The position numbers were made by a program, and so were the translations under genes. A DNA stretch of 34,597 nt. It comes from Pseudomonadota bacterium. GTDB lineage: Bacteria; Pseudomonadota; Gammaproteobacteria; Acidiferrobacterales; Acidiferrobacteraceae. A model generated the notes under the pieces. That model saw nothing but the letters and a program-made list of their open reading frames with translations. It was not told the DNA's origin and did no database searches. Every line of letters starts with the position of its first letter. Positions within the stretch are counted from its first letter, which is position 1. The DNA is taken from NCBI GenBank assembly GCA_021794275.1, contig JAJYRD010000011.1:1-34597 (forward strand), given 5' to 3'. Of the stretch, positions 17,201 to 25,649 are shown in pieces.

Positions 17201-19543
17201 CAAGGCCTCCTGCGGCTCCGGCTCAACGCCTTCCAGGAAAGGAGTCGCGTCGCCTGGAGCGGATGCACCAGCAAGCGGTTCGTGGCCCGCATGGTCCGCG
17301 CGAGAGGGAATGAGGGCCCGTTTCTCGGGCAAGACGGGATCGGCATCCGCCGCAAGGACTGGCACATCGAGCGGTCGGGGTTCCCGGCCCGCGGCCAAAG
17401 CCTGAAGCGCGTCGCGGATTGCGGCCATCTCTGGCAGCCTCTGGCCCTGCTCCACGGCCTGGACCCAATCACGCACCGCTTCATAGGCCCGCCCGATCCA
17501 GGCGAGCACTTGCGCGTCAGAGTTGCGGTCCCGAGCACGAATCTTGTTCAAAAGATTCTCGGCATCATAGGAGAGTTCCGCGATCTCGCCCGCATCTACC
17601 ATGCGCCCGCTGCCTTTCAGGGTATGGAATGCACGGCGCGCCACGCCCACCGCGTTTTCGTCGGAGAGATCGGCCTGCCAAACCGGCAGCGATTGCTCAA
17701 GCTGCGTCACGGCCTGGCGCGCATCCTCCAGGAATACCGGGAGGATCTCCGGATCGATGGCGAGATCGGCGGCGACCAATGAGGCGCCGACTGTCACTTG
17801 CGCAGGCCCCGCATCCGCGTGCCCGAGCCCCACCGCCATAGACCCCTCCAGGGCCTCATTCAGCGGCCGCGCGACGTCACTAAGCTCGATGGGACGCAGG
17901 GTGCGCCCGCGCTCCAGTCCGTTCACATGGGCCTCGAGGGCCGCGACACCCGCCGCCACGGCCTCGGCCACGACACCTTCTGGGGCAAGGCCGCCCCGCG
18001 CTAGCTGGGTCAAAACGCCGTAGAGGCTGCGGGCCAGATCAGCGGCCGCCTCTTCTTCTAGAACGCGGAAGGCGGCCTCGACCTGCGCGGCAAGACTCGG
18101 GGTGTCCCCGAGCCCATCGCGATCACGCGGAGAGGCCACGAAGGCCAGAAAAGCCTCTTCGACACGTGCGAGATTGGCGCGTATCTCGCCTGCGACCGCG
18201 CCTATCAACTGGCGGCGATCCTGCGCCGAGAGCGGTGCCTCGGAGACCTCCATGCCACTCGTATCCGGCACCGAGGAGAGATTCATGAGCGCACGGCATT
18301 GCTCGTCCACCCCAAGGCGCCAACCCGATGATCCGTAGGGGATTTCGCGGGCCGCCGCTTCGATCTGCAAGAGCCCCTGGGCCAAGGCCATGGCGACCGC
18401 GCCCGATTTCTGGAGACGCCCGTCGGCGAGTGCCCGGCAGGCCTCGGCGATCGCCATGGCGAGCTCGCTCAAAGGCGCGACCTCGAGGGTCGTGAACGTC
18501 TTGGCCATCTTGTCGAGCAGACGCACGAGCTCGTCGTTGGCGGATGCGCCGTCTTCCTGCGGATCGAAACAGCGCGACAAGAGTGACTGGGCCTGGGCGA
18601 TCTCTTGACTCAGGGCGCTCGCAATCGACCGCAAGGCGGCGATCGAAGCCTCGCGCGGCCCGTCCTCGGGGACCCTCCCCAGATCGAAAGCATCACGCAC
18701 GGCGCCTACGGTGGCGTCGTCCGAGTGGGCGTCCCGCAAGATGAAAAGCATGTCCCGCGTGAGCCGCTCGCAGGCGCCACGGACGCCGCCCTTGTCTTGA
18801 CCGTCAGCGAAGCGTTTGAGGAGCTGATCGAGGCGCGAGATGAGCTTCTTGTCGTCGCTGCGGGGGGACGCCTGCTCGACCAGGAATCGAAGAAAGGCCT
18901 CCGCCACCCATAGACACTGGGCGATCGGCGCAAACGCCACCCGCGGACGCCAGAGACGCAAAAGGTCCGGCATCGAGGGCCCGCTCACATCGAGGCTCAC
19001 GCCCTTCAACCACTTCAACAAGGCCGCCTGAAAGAGCGGGCGCTGCTGACGGAATGCCTCTATAAAGCCTTTGTCGTTGCTCGCGGGCGCGCCGGGCGGA
19101 CGCACCGCAAGATCCACACGGAAAAAGGCTTGCGGCGGCAGCGCCTCGGCGCCGCGACTTCCGCGCAGCTCGTTTGCGAGCGCAAGCAGGCTCGAGCCGT
19201 CTCCCAGGCCCCGTGTCTGGACCCGGTCTAGAATGTCGGGGAGCAGAAGCAAGGTCCGGGCAAGGGGCTCGAGCGCGTCCTCACGAGGCGCCTCGGTGGT
19301 CGCGAGCAAGGCCTGGACAGCGGCCTCCGCCTCGGCTACGAGATCCGCAAGCGCATCGAGCTCGACCATCTTCAAGGTCCCGCTCACCTGATGTAGATAG
19401 GTCGCGCAGAGCCTGAGCTTCGTCTCGTCACCCCGGTGTTCGATGAAGGCCTCAAGCGCAAGTCGCGCTTGCCTTAAGGTTTCATCGATCTCGTCTTTTA
19501 CCCACCCCAACGTCCCGAGGTCTACAGTGCTTTCGGTGACCAT
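14273..19543 (-). CDS. chpA: ChpA-like hybrid histidine kinase of type IV pili (PilL)
   Basis: A 1756-residue multi-domain kinase controlling type IV pilus motility. Order: an N-terminal FimL-like/Hpt region with His51 in LHQVSGTLKMV; a long helical region to about 590; Hpt domains centred on His640 (FHTLKGSGRMV), His837 (AHTMQGSARSV, Gln in place of Lys) and His1029 (LHTLKGGARMC); a dimerisation helix pair about 1160-1310; the CheA-type ATPase with N-box HMIRNAIDHGIE at 1346-1357, G1 DDGAGLN at 1390-1396 and G2 GRGVGMD near 1441; a CheW-like domain about 1475-1620; and a receiver domain 1634-1750 with Asp1684 as phosphoacceptor and Lys1736. Shorter than the 2472-residue Pseudomonas ChpA, with fewer Hpt units. 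A GGGGG site precedes ATG 19543. It follows pilJ by 26 bases. Confidence 0.92.
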   Translation of the reverse strand: MVTESTVDLGTLGWVKDEIDETLRQARLALEAFIEHRGDETKLRLCATYLHQVSGTLKMVELDALADLVAEAEAAVQALLATTEAPREDALEPLARTLLLLPDILDRVQTRGLGDGSSLLALANELRGSRGAEALPPQAFFRVDLAVRPPGAPASNDKGFIEAFRQQRPLFQAALLKWLKGVSLDVSGPSMPDLLRLWRPRVAFAPIAQCLWVAEAFLRFLVEQASPRSDDKKLISRLDQLLKRFADGQDKGGVRGACERLTRDMLFILRDAHSDDATVGAVRDAFDLGRVPEDGPREASIAALRSIASALSQEIAQAQSLLSRCFDPQEDGASANDELVRLLDKMAKTFTTLEVAPLSELAMAIAEACRALADGRLQKSGAVAMALAQGLLQIEAAAREIPYGSSGWRLGVDEQCRALMNLSSVPDTSGMEVSEAPLSAQDRRQLIGAVAGEIRANLARVEEAFLAFVASPRDRDGLGDTPSLAAQVEAAFRVLEEEAAADLARSLYGVLTQLARGGLAPEGVVAEAVAAGVAALEAHVNGLERGRTLRPIELSDVARPLNEALEGSMAVGLGHADAGPAQVTVGASLVAADLAIDPEILPVFLEDARQAVTQLEQSLPVWQADLSDENAVGVARRAFHTLKGSGRMVDAGEIAELSYDAENLLNKIRARDRNSDAQVLAWIGRAYEAVRDWVQAVEQGQRLPEMAAIRDALQALAAGREPRPLDVPVLAADADPVLPEKRALIPSRADHAGHEPLAGASAPGDATPFLEGVEPEPQEALAEAPPSPSGGVPPVLADPLLRDIFVAETRDHLRVLGAAISEGSERPVSAHLLRAAHTMQGSARSVALLAMAESCAGIERYLQAREIEQKPLGAEGVDLLASLATATEGLLVALDRSADPAAPFVELGIHLAELAREDMPVSGLTWWQKNLALAEGSREVAPEAGEPAGLAEVWVPAPGADRSISDGREEIVVSAHVDAPADEVADPELREIFRDEARDLLDGFEAALAQWRAHRDRSDQLDSLKRVLHTLKGGARMCGASRMGDLAHATEDLLRRVEEGGHPCNDALFALLDSVAEHLGELYKTFISGRETVDGSREQTLLAQLQGVAIVSETTEPTQERTSEAIPEPVFAPTAASADVSPVNDPAEDLFKAETASQVRVRTALLDRLVAYAGEVSIARSRMEQQVFSLKEHLAELNGNVKRFREQVRELEIQAESQIVSRARIDEGNVAQDFDPLEFDRYSRLQQLSRGLTENLHDLITLHGTLDTVASQAEAVLQQQARVNTELQEGLMRTRMVSFATQAHRLRQIVRQTSRELNKRVELVLTGTDVELDRHLLERMIGPFEHMIRNAIDHGIEPLAERERIGKRAVGAITIQATQESGEIVIRVSDDGAGLNIDRIRAKAIERRLVPTAALVSDEQVMQFILLPGFSTATKITHLSGRGVGMDVVHSEVKKLGGSISVDTHAGRGTSFVIRLPLTLSIAQALVVGCGDQMFAVPLAAIVNIVEAPAGAVTEALQASRPTLRYGGKDYPFMDLGVRLGVPRTVALARKLPVLLVRLDAREVAVAVDSLSGTREVVVKSLGPQLTEIRGLFGATILGDGRVLLILDIPALWSEDEGLRVAQAPVEAPVAARPYVLVVDDSLTVRKVTSRFLQKQGFDAATAKDGVEALEQLRERVPDVMLVDIEMPRMDGYELTARIRDDVRLRHIPIIMITSRSGHKHRDRAMALGVDVYLGKPYQEEDLRKEIEVLLRRGHV

Positions 19544-19569
19544 CTTACCCCCGGCCGGCGCGCCGATTC

Positions 19570-21702
19570 TTAAGCCGGCAGCTTGAAGCCGGCAACCGAC
19601 GCCTGCAGTTCGCCCACGAGGTCGGACAATTTGGCGATAGACTCAGCGGTCTGCTGCGTGCCCGCAGACGTCGTCGCCGTTGCCTCCTGAATTTCCGTCA
19701 TGCTGGTCGACACCGTGGTCGCCGTCTGGGATTGCGCTTGCGCATCCTTGGCAATACGCACGATGAGCGACGACAACTGCTCCGAGACGGATTCGATCTG
19801 ACCTAGGGCCTGACCCGCCGCATCGGCAAGGCGCGTTCCCTCGACCACGCCGTTCGTCGCCTTCTCCATGGAGCTCACGGCCTCGTTGGTATCGGCCTGA
19901 ATGGTCTTCACGAGGTCGGCAATCTGCTTGGTGGCGCCCCCGGACCGTTCCGCAAGTCTCTGCACTTCGTCCGCGACCACCGCGAAGCCGCGGCCGGCGT
20001 CCCCGGCCATGGCGGCCTGGATGGCTGCGTTCAAGGACAAGATGTTGGTCTGCTCGGCGATGTCGTTGATGAGCTCCACGATCTCACCGATCTGCTGCGA
20101 GCTCTCGCCCAGACGCTTGATGCGCTTGGCGGTTTCTTGGATCTGCTCGCGCATCTCGTCCATACCCTTGATCGTGTTCTGCACAGCCTCCGCGCCGCGT
20201 TTGGCCGTGAGCACCGAGCCTTGCGCCACCTCCGCGGACTTCCCCGCGCTCTGCGACATCTCGTCCATCGACTTGGCCATGGCGCGTATGCGTTCGGTCG
20301 TCGCAAGAATCTGCGCGGCCTGGCGCGTAGCGGCCTCGTTCAGTTCCGCGGCGGTCCGGCGGCTCCGATTCGAGGCGCTCGCCACTTCCTGCGCCGTCGT
20401 GTTGATTCGATACACGACGTTGCGCATCTCTTTCACGGCGTAGTTGATTGAGTCCGCGATCGCGCCCGTGATCTGCTCGGTGACCTGCGGCTGAATGGTC
20501 AAATCACCGTCCGCGAGGTCACCCATCTCGTCCAGCAATTTCAAGATGGCGTCTTGTGTCTCGCGGTTCTGATTCGCGCTTTGCCGTGCGCGAACGCGCT
20601 CGTCGCCGACAAGCTTGCGACCGAGCAAGAGCAGGAACACAAGGGACAGGCCCGCCATGCCGTAGCCCACATACTTCTCGAATCGACGCTTATGCGAAAG
20701 GGCCACGTAACCCTTCACGAGCGCGCGGCTTTGCGAGAGCAGCTTGTTACTCTTATGGAAGATGATGGTGCCCGCCCGCTGGGCCACGAACAAAGGGGCG
20801 GCGTTCGCCAGGATACCCTGCACGCTCTGATCCATGGCTGTGAACGTCTGCGCGGCGCGCGCGAACTTGGTGCGCGTGGAGGCCGGGAGCTTCGGCCCCA
20901 ACTGCGCCTCGGTCTCCTTGAAGAGCTTGGTATCCTCGCCGAACTCGGCGGCGGCGACTGCCGCGGAACCGCCGCCCTGAGCGAACAAGTTCACCTCCAT
21001 CGGGATGCGCTGGCTCAGCATGCCTTGACGGGCGGCGAGATAGATGAGCTGGCGCGACATGTGGGCGCGTATGCCCCGCGTCACGATCTCATCCCACAAG
21101 GCAAGCAGCATGGGCGAAGTCTGATCCACGGTCGCCACATAGTCGTGCATCATGAGGGCCGGCTCTTCCTGCTTCACGATCTCATCGACGTGACGACGCA
21201 CACCGGCCCAGGTCGTATTCAGGGCGAGGAGCGCCGGTCGCACCGACGCCGGGCTCGGCGGTACGCCTTCGGCCGGATTGCCGTTCTTCAGGGTATCGAT
21301 GATGCGCTGGTAATCAAGGCGCGAACGCTTCAGGTCGCTAAACGCACTTTCCTCGCCGAGAGTCGCCGCCGCCGCGTCCTTCGCGATCCGCTGCGACAAC
21401 ATAAGCAACTGGTCCGACTGCTCAATGTACTTGGAGTCCCGGCTGGCTTGTTGCGCCTCCGAACCGAACAGGAAGGCCACCCCGACTAGCGAAATCACCA
21501 TCAGGAAAAGGAGGACCGAGACTCCCGTCATGCCGCGTCCGAACCGGGCCTCCTTCTTGCCGCGCTCGGCCTTGGCACCCTTTTTCTTGGATGTCGGCCG
21601 CACGTCGACAAACTGCTCGCCCTGCCCGCCGCCCAACGATGCCAGTTCTTCGGTCGGCTGATCCAAAACGACCCCCTTCTTTTTGGACAGTCTCGCCACC
21701 AT
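19570..21702 (-). CDS. pilJ: type IV pilus methyl-accepting chemoreceptor PilJ
   Basis: A 710-residue membrane chemoreceptor that senses input for the Pil-Chp pathway. The N-terminal cytoplasmic stretch is Lys-rich, then a first transmembrane helix spans about residues 59-80. The periplasmic part has two PilJ-type repeats (around SQRIAKDAA and [16 protein letters not shown]). A second membrane helix at about 343-364 leads to a HAMP-like linker and the MCP signalling domain, whose hairpin tip ([17 protein letters not shown] followed by [18 protein letters not shown]) lies at about 547-588. I chose the ATG at 21702, preceded by GAGGA; a TTG 36 bases upstream gives 12 extra residues that precede that site. 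It lies between pilI and chpA. C-terminal methylation pentapeptides are not seen, in line with the missing methyltransferase and methylesterase genes. Confidence 0.94.
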   Translation of the reverse strand: MVARLSKKKGVVLDQPTEELASLGGGQGEQFVDVRPTSKKKGAKAERGKKEARFGRGMTGVSVLLFLMVISLVGVAFLFGSEAQQASRDSKYIEQSDQLLMLSQRIAKDAAAATLGEESAFSDLKRSRLDYQRIIDTLKNGNPAEGVPPSPASVRPALLALNTTWAGVRRHVDEIVKQEEPALMMHDYVATVDQTSPMLLALWDEIVTRGIRAHMSRQLIYLAARQGMLSQRIPMEVNLFAQGGGSAAVAAAEFGEDTKLFKETEAQLGPKLPASTRTKFARAAQTFTAMDQSVQGILANAAPLFVAQRAGTIIFHKSNKLLSQSRALVKGYVALSHKRRFEKYVGYGMAGLSLVFLLLLGRKLVGDERVRARQSANQNRETQDAILKLLDEMGDLADGDLTIQPQVTEQITGAIADSINYAVKEMRNVVYRINTTAQEVASASNRSRRTAAELNEAATRQAAQILATTERIRAMAKSMDEMSQSAGKSAEVAQGSVLTAKRGAEAVQNTIKGMDEMREQIQETAKRIKRLGESSQQIGEIVELINDIAEQTNILSLNAAIQAAMAGDAGRGFAVVADEVQRLAERSGGATKQIADLVKTIQADTNEAVSSMEKATNGVVEGTRLADAAGQALGQIESVSEQLSSLIVRIAKDAQAQSQTATTVSTSMTEIQEATATTSAGTQQTAESIAKLSDLVGELQASVAGFKLPA

Positions 21703-21756
21703 ATTCTGTATTCCTCGTAGTTGTTCTTGCGCGTTCAACGGCTTCCCGTACCGTTG

Positions 21757-22302
21757 TCAGGCCGCCACATGCTTGAAAGTCAGGCTTTCCGTCAGCGAAC
21801 GCAGATCAAAGACGCCCCACAACGTTTTGTCTTGGGCATATGCGGTCTGCACATGCATAAGGACGGCGTTGTCGAGCCCCGCGATGTCGCGCCGATCCCG
21901 CTCGGCATCGAAATGCTTTAAACCCAAAACCTCGTTTACCACGAGCGCCGTGCTGAAATCGCCGACATGCATGACGAGCAGGCGCGCCTTGTCGTCCATG
22001 GGGACGGGCGCTTTACCGAAGTACTCGGCAAGATCGATGATCGTGAGCAGGGAGCCGCGCACATTGGCGACGCCCTTCACCCATCGTTTCGTGCCCGGGA
22101 CACGGGTGACCTCCGGCCGAACCAGGACCTCGGCTATCTGGTCGAGAGACACAAGAAGTGATAGTCCAGCAAGACGAAACCCAAGCCCGCTCCATAAGGG
22201 GGTTGCCTCCACCTGTTCCGGCAAACCCGGGGCGCAAGCGCGCGCCTCGGCCTGCATCTTAAGGAGCAGGGCAAAGGCGCTGTCTTGGGCTCGATCGCTC
22301 AC
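21757..22302 (-). CDS. pilI: CheW-like adaptor PilI
   Basis: A 181-residue CheW-domain adaptor coupling the PilJ receptor to the ChpA kinase. After a 30-residue helical N-terminus it has the CheW core: GFRLAGLSLLVSLDQIAEVL, then VTRVPGTKRWVKGVANVRGSLLTIIDL with the expected Gly, Asn-Val-Arg-Gly and Asp-Leu positions, and a LVMHVGDFSTALVVNEVLGL segment. It is clearly more conserved than the two CheW-like genes after chpA. Start is GTG at 22302, joined to the pilH stop through a GTGA overlap, so it is translationally coupled. Gene order pilG-pilH-pilI-pilJ is that of Pseudomonas. The gap of 54 bases to pilJ contains the pilJ ribosome-binding site. Confidence 0.93.
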   Translation of the reverse strand: MSDRAQDSAFALLLKMQAEARACAPGLPEQVEATPLWSGLGFRLAGLSLLVSLDQIAEVLVRPEVTRVPGTKRWVKGVANVRGSLLTIIDLAEYFGKAPVPMDDKARLLVMHVGDFSTALVVNEVLGLKHFDAERDRRDIAGLDNAVLMHVQTAYAQDKTLWGVFDLRSLTESLTFKHVAA

Positions 22303-22661
22303 AACGCCCTGATCTTGTCGAGCAACACGCTTTCCACCACGGGCTTCACGATGTAATCCTTGGCCCCTTGGCGCAATCCCCAGGCCTTGTCGGTCTCCTG
22401 CCCCTTTGTCGTACAGATGATGATCGGGATGCCGGCCGTGGCCGGGCTCTTCGATATGGTCCGCGTGGCCTCGAAACCGCTCATCCCCGGCATCACGACA
22501 TCCATGAGGATCAGGTCCGGGCGCATCGTCTTCAGCTTCTCCAGACTTTCCTCGCCGCTTCTGGCCGTGGTGATCGTGAAGCCGTTGCGACCCAGCATCT
22601 CCTGCAGGAGGTGTAGTTCGGTTGGCGAGTCGTCGACCACCAAGATACTCTTAATCGCCAT
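22299..22661 (-). CDS. pilH: response regulator PilH
   Basis: A 120-residue single receiver domain. Acidic pocket Asp10-Asp11, phosphoacceptor Asp54 in LILMDVVMPGMSG, conserved Thr in CTTKGQETDKAWGL, and Lys106 in YIVKPV are all visible. Late WGLRQGAKDYIVKP is the PilH-type signature. In Pseudomonas PilH is thought to act as a phosphate sink or to control pilus retraction through the Pil-Chp system; the same role is inferred here. The ATG at 22661 follows a GAGGAGAG site. It overlaps pilI by 4 bases and follows pilG by 64 bases. There is no output domain, so it works by protein contact. Confidence 0.93.
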   Translation of the reverse strand: MAIKSILVVDDSPTELHLLQEMLGRNGFTITTARSGEESLEKLKTMRPDLILMDVVMPGMSGFEATRTISKSPATAGIPIIICTTKGQETDKAWGLRQGAKDYIVKPVVESVLLDKIRAL

Positions 22662-22725
22662 TATTGCGTCTCTCCTCTTTAATCAAAAGCCTAAAAACCC
22701 GCAGGACCTTACGACAGCAGCCCGA

Positions 22726-23091
22726 CTAATGCACATACCGGGCAATGACTTCTACCAGCTCTTCCTGAGTAAAGGGCTTGTTGACGTGCTCCTCGGATCC
22801 CGCGATGCGTCCGCGCGCCTTGTCGAAGAGGCCGTCCTTACTGGATAGCATGATAACCGGTATGTTCTTGAAGTCCTTGTTATTTTTTATCAGGAGGCAC
22901 GTCTGGTACCCGTCTAGCCTGGGCATCATGATGTCCACGAAAATGATGTCTGGTCTGCGGTCGGTGATGACCGACATCGCCTCGAAGCCATCGCCCGCCG
23001 TGTAGACGTCGTAGCCCGCCTTCTTCAAAAGGGCCTCCGCCGTACGCCGTATCGTGTTGCTATCGTCGATTACCATAACCTTGATACTCAC
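22726..23091 (-). CDS. pilG: response regulator PilG
   Basis: A 121-residue single receiver domain. Pocket Asp9-Asp10 (VIDDSNTIRRTAE), phosphoacceptor Asp53 in IIFVDIMMPRLDGYQTC, the stretch IMLSSKDGLFDKARGRI, and Lys in NKPF match PilG closely. In Pseudomonas PilG promotes pilus extension and cAMP signalling via FimL/FimV and CyaB. I chose the GTG at 23091 with GAGGA before it, giving the family-like start MSIKVMVIDDS; a GTG 63 bases upstream would add 21 residues and cannot be ruled out. It is the first gene of the minus-strand Pil-Chp cluster. The 285-base gap to the divergent gshA holds the operon's promoter, which I could not place with confidence. Confidence 0.93.
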   Translation of the reverse strand: MSIKVMVIDDSNTIRRTAEALLKKAGYDVYTAGDGFEAMSVITDRRPDIIFVDIMMPRLDGYQTCLLIKNNKDFKNIPVIMLSSKDGLFDKARGRIAGSEEHVNKPFTQEELVEVIARYVH

Positions 23092-23155
23092 GGGGTTCCT
23101 CGCCGCTGTGTCGAAGGCGGCCTCTTCGAGCCGCTCCTGCCCTTCTTTGTGCACC

Positions 23156-23170
23156 CTAGTGATTTACTAG
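23156..23170. promoter_or_regulatory. palindrome CTAGT-N5-ACTAG upstream of pilG
   Basis: A perfect 5-base inverted repeat with a 5-base spacer lies 65 bases before the pilG start, in the AT-richer centre of the divergent region. It resembles a regulator half-site pair; no regulator can be named. Confidence 0.35.
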
Positions 23171-23332
23171 CATACGCCATGGACAAAATCCATTTAGCGC
23201 GCACATAAAAAATTCTAGGCCGTTACGGCGCGGATCGCCAACTCTGCCGCCAAGGGGTTGACGTAAGGGTGTCAGCCGGTCCGCAAGCGGGCCCGTCTGG
23301 ACCTCGCGCGCCGCCTTTCCTTTGGTCGACCC

Positions 23333-23345
23333 ATAGTGTCACTAT
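23333..23345. promoter_or_regulatory. 13-bp palindrome ATAGTG-T-CACTAT upstream of gshA
   Basis: Perfect 6-base arms around one central base, 32 bases before the gshA start codon, overlapping the position where a -10 box (TATTCG) could lie. It looks like an operator placed to block or steer the gshA promoter. It shares the core TAGTG with the palindrome near pilG at 23156-23170. Confidence 0.4.
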
Positions 23346-23376
23346 TCGCCTTCTCTTTACCACACGAGGTTCGCTC

Positions 23377-24687
23377 ATGGACTTTGGGCCCACACACCAG
23401 GCCGTCCCCCACCTCACGACCGCGCTGACCGGCCCGCTCCTGGCGCTCGAGGAGCGGTTTCTGGAGCGCGAAACACAGATCGAGCAGTGGTTTCACGAGA
23501 GGTGGCTCGGTGCCCCCGCGCCCTTCTATGCGTCGGTGGACCTGCGCAATGCGGGGTTCAAGCTGGCTCCCGTGGACACCAACCTGTTCCCGGCCGGATT
23601 CAATAATCTGAACCCAGCCTTTCACCCCCTCTGCGTCCAAGCCTTGCAGGCGGCGGTCGAGCGCCTTTGTCCCAAGGCCGCCCGGGTCCTGCTCGTGCCA
23701 GAAAACCACACCCGCAACGCATTCTACTGGGAAAACATAGGCGCGCTCGTCACGCTCCTCGAACGCGCCGGCTACCACGTCCGGATCGGATCGCTACTGA
23801 CCGATGGCGAGGCGCCCTCATCGATGACCTTGGCGAACGGACGCGTACTCCCGGTGACAACGATCGTCCGCGACGGGGATCGCGTCGCCGTACCGGACTT
23901 CAACCCTTGCCTCGTGCTTCTGAACAATGACCTGTCCGCGGGCCCCCCGGAGATCCTGAAGGGCCTCGCGCAACCCGTCATGCCCCCGCTATCCCTCGGC
24001 TGGTGGAATCGCCTGAAATCGGAGCACTTCACCGAATATCGGCGACTCGCGGTCGAATTCGGCGAGGTCAACGATATCGACCCCTGGTTTATCGACCCTA
24101 TCTTCCGGCGTTGCGGTCGAATCGACTTCCAGAAACGCGAAGGGGAGGACTGTCTGGCCCATAACGTGGAGGAGGTCTTGCGGCTGGTCCGCGACAAATA
24201 CCGCGAGTATGGTATCACCCAGGACCCCTTTGTGATCATCAAGGCGGATGCCGGCACCTACGGCATGGGGATCATGACCGTGCGTCACGCCGACGAGGTG
24301 CGCCAGCTAAACCGCAAGCAACGCAACAAGATGTCGGTGATCAAGGAAGGTCAGGCGGTCCAGGAGGTCATGGTCCAGGAGGGCGTCTATACCTTCGAGA
24401 CCCTTGGGCCTCAACAGGCGGTCGCTGAGCCGGTGGTTTATATGGTGGACCGGTTCGTGGTGGGCGGCTTTTATCGCGTGCACAGTACGCGCGGCATAGA
24501 CGAGAACCTGAACGCGCCCGGCATGCACTTCCAGTCGCTCGCGTTCGCCGAAAGCTGCTCGAACCCGGATGGCACGCAAGCCCCCGACGCGGGGCCCAAC
24601 CGCTTTTACGCCTACGGCGTCATAGCGCGTCTCGCGCTGCTCGCCGCCGCCTGCGAACTCCAGGGGAACGCGGGAGACGAGATATGA
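23377..24687 (+). CDS. gshA: glutamate-cysteine ligase, ferrooxidans-type
   Basis: A 436-residue enzyme making gamma-glutamylcysteine, the first step of glutathione synthesis. It matches the GshA family first described from Acidithiobacillus ferrooxidans (the TIGRFAM gshA_ferroox type), which differs from the E. coli GshA and plant types. Typical segments are VDLRNAGFKLAPVDTNLFPAGFNNL, VPENHTRNAFYWENI, the nucleotide-binding-like VIIKADAGTYGMGIMTV and YMVDRFVVGGFYRVH. These suggest an ATP-grasp-like fold. The ATG at 23377 follows CGAGG at good distance; the longer frame upstream overlaps the palindrome and is not expected to be translated. The stop overlaps the gshB start by 4 bases (ATGA), so both glutathione enzymes are coupled. 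In Pseudomonas this position next to pilG is occupied by gshB alone. Confidence 0.93.
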   Translation: MDFGPTHQAVPHLTTALTGPLLALEERFLERETQIEQWFHERWLGAPAPFYASVDLRNAGFKLAPVDTNLFPAGFNNLNPAFHPLCVQALQAAVERLCPKAARVLLVPENHTRNAFYWENIGALVTLLERAGYHVRIGSLLTDGEAPSSMTLANGRVLPVTTIVRDGDRVAVPDFNPCLVLLNNDLSAGPPEILKGLAQPVMPPLSLGWWNRLKSEHFTEYRRLAVEFGEVNDIDPWFIDPIFRRCGRIDFQKREGEDCLAHNVEEVLRLVRDKYREYGITQDPFVIIKADAGTYGMGIMTVRHADEVRQLNRKQRNKMSVIKEGQAVQEVMVQEGVYTFETLGPQQAVAEPVVYMVDRFVVGGFYRVHSTRGIDENLNAPGMHFQSLAFAESCSNPDGTQAPDAGPNRFYAYGVIARLALLAAACELQGNAGDEI

Positions 24688-25649
24688 CACATAGGCTTGC
24701 CGTGATCATGGACCCGTTCGACTCTATAAAGGTCTACAAGGACACGACCGTAGGCCTTCTGCGCGAGGCCGCGCGACGCGGCTATCGGATAGACTACCTT
24801 GAGGCCCGTGATCTCGCGTTGCATGGCGATCGCCTGATGGCACAGGCCCGCAGCATGGTGGTGCGGGAAACCGATGAGGATTGGTGCGAATTGGGCGAGA
24901 CGCGCGAGATTGGCCTCTCGGACGTCGACATCATATTGATGCGCAAGGACCCGCCGTTTAACATGGATTACATCTACACGACCTACCTGCTCGAGCACGC
25001 CCAGAGAACCGGGACGCTCGTGGTCAACAACCCGGCAAGCATCAGGGATGCGAACGAAAAACTATTCGCGACCTGGTTTTCTGACTGCATGCCGCCTACG
25101 CTCGTTACAAGTCGAAAAAGCGCCTTGCGCGCGTTCCTGCAAGAGCATGGGGACATCATCGTGAAACCCTTGGATGGCATGGGCGGAAGCTCGGTCTTCC
25201 GAATCGCCCGGGACTGCCCGAACATAAACGTTATCTTCGAGACCATGACCGATAATGAAGGGCGCTACACGATGGCGCAGCGCTACCTGCCGGCGATCAC
25301 AGAAGGCGACAAGCGCATCCTCATGATCGACGGCGAACCCGTTCCGTTTGCCCTGGCGCGCGTACCGGCCCCAGGCGAGACACGGGGCAATCTCGCGGCC
25401 GGCGGAACGGGCGTCGGACAGGCACTAAGCGCCTCGGACCGGCGCATCTGCGACCGCGTGGGTCCGGTGTTACGGAAGCTTGGGCTCGTGTTCGTGGGGC
25501 TCGACGTCATTGGCGAATCGCTCACCGAAATCAACGTCACGAGCCCGACTGGCCTGCGCGAGCTCGATCGCATCTTTCACCTGAACATCGCAGGCGACCT
25601 TTTCGACGCGCTGGAGCGCAAAATGGCCGCAGGTGTCCGCCCCGCATGA
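24684..25649 (+). CDS. gshB: glutathione synthetase
   Basis: A 321-residue ATP-grasp ligase that adds glycine to gamma-glutamylcysteine. Seen: the N-terminal MTHRLAVIMDPFDSIKVYKDTT typical of GshB (split here by its first strand), RKDPPFNMDYIYTTYLLE, NNPASIRDANEKLF, the ATP-grasp segments IIVKPLDGMGGSSVFRI and the C-terminal LVFVGLDVIGESLTEINV followed by SPTGLRE, where Asn and Glu bind Mg. Length is normal. The ATG overlaps the gshA stop, and its stop overlaps the start of the tonB-like gene (ATGA), so the series is tightly coupled. Glutathione here would support redox balance and metal or acid stress tolerance; that link is inference. Confidence 0.96.
   Translation: MTHRLAVIMDPFDSIKVYKDTTVGLLREAARRGYRIDYLEARDLALHGDRLMAQARSMVVRETDEDWCELGETREIGLSDVDIILMRKDPPFNMDYIYTTYLLEHAQRTGTLVVNNPASIRDANEKLFATWFSDCMPPTLVTSRKSALRAFLQEHGDIIVKPLDGMGGSSVFRIARDCPNINVIFETMTDNEGRYTMAQRYLPAITEGDKRILMIDGEPVPFALARVPAPGETRGNLAAGGTGVGQALSASDRRICDRVGPVLRKLGLVFVGLDVIGESLTEINVTSPTGLRELDRIFHLNIAGDLFDALERKMAAGVRPA

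Noticed and set aside
20554..21489. 311-codon plus-strand frame
   Set aside because: Antisense to pilJ; His/Arg-rich translation without domains.
23258..23263. TTGACG as a -35 box for gshA
   Set aside because: No -10-like sequence lies 15-19 bases downstream, and it is far from the start codon.
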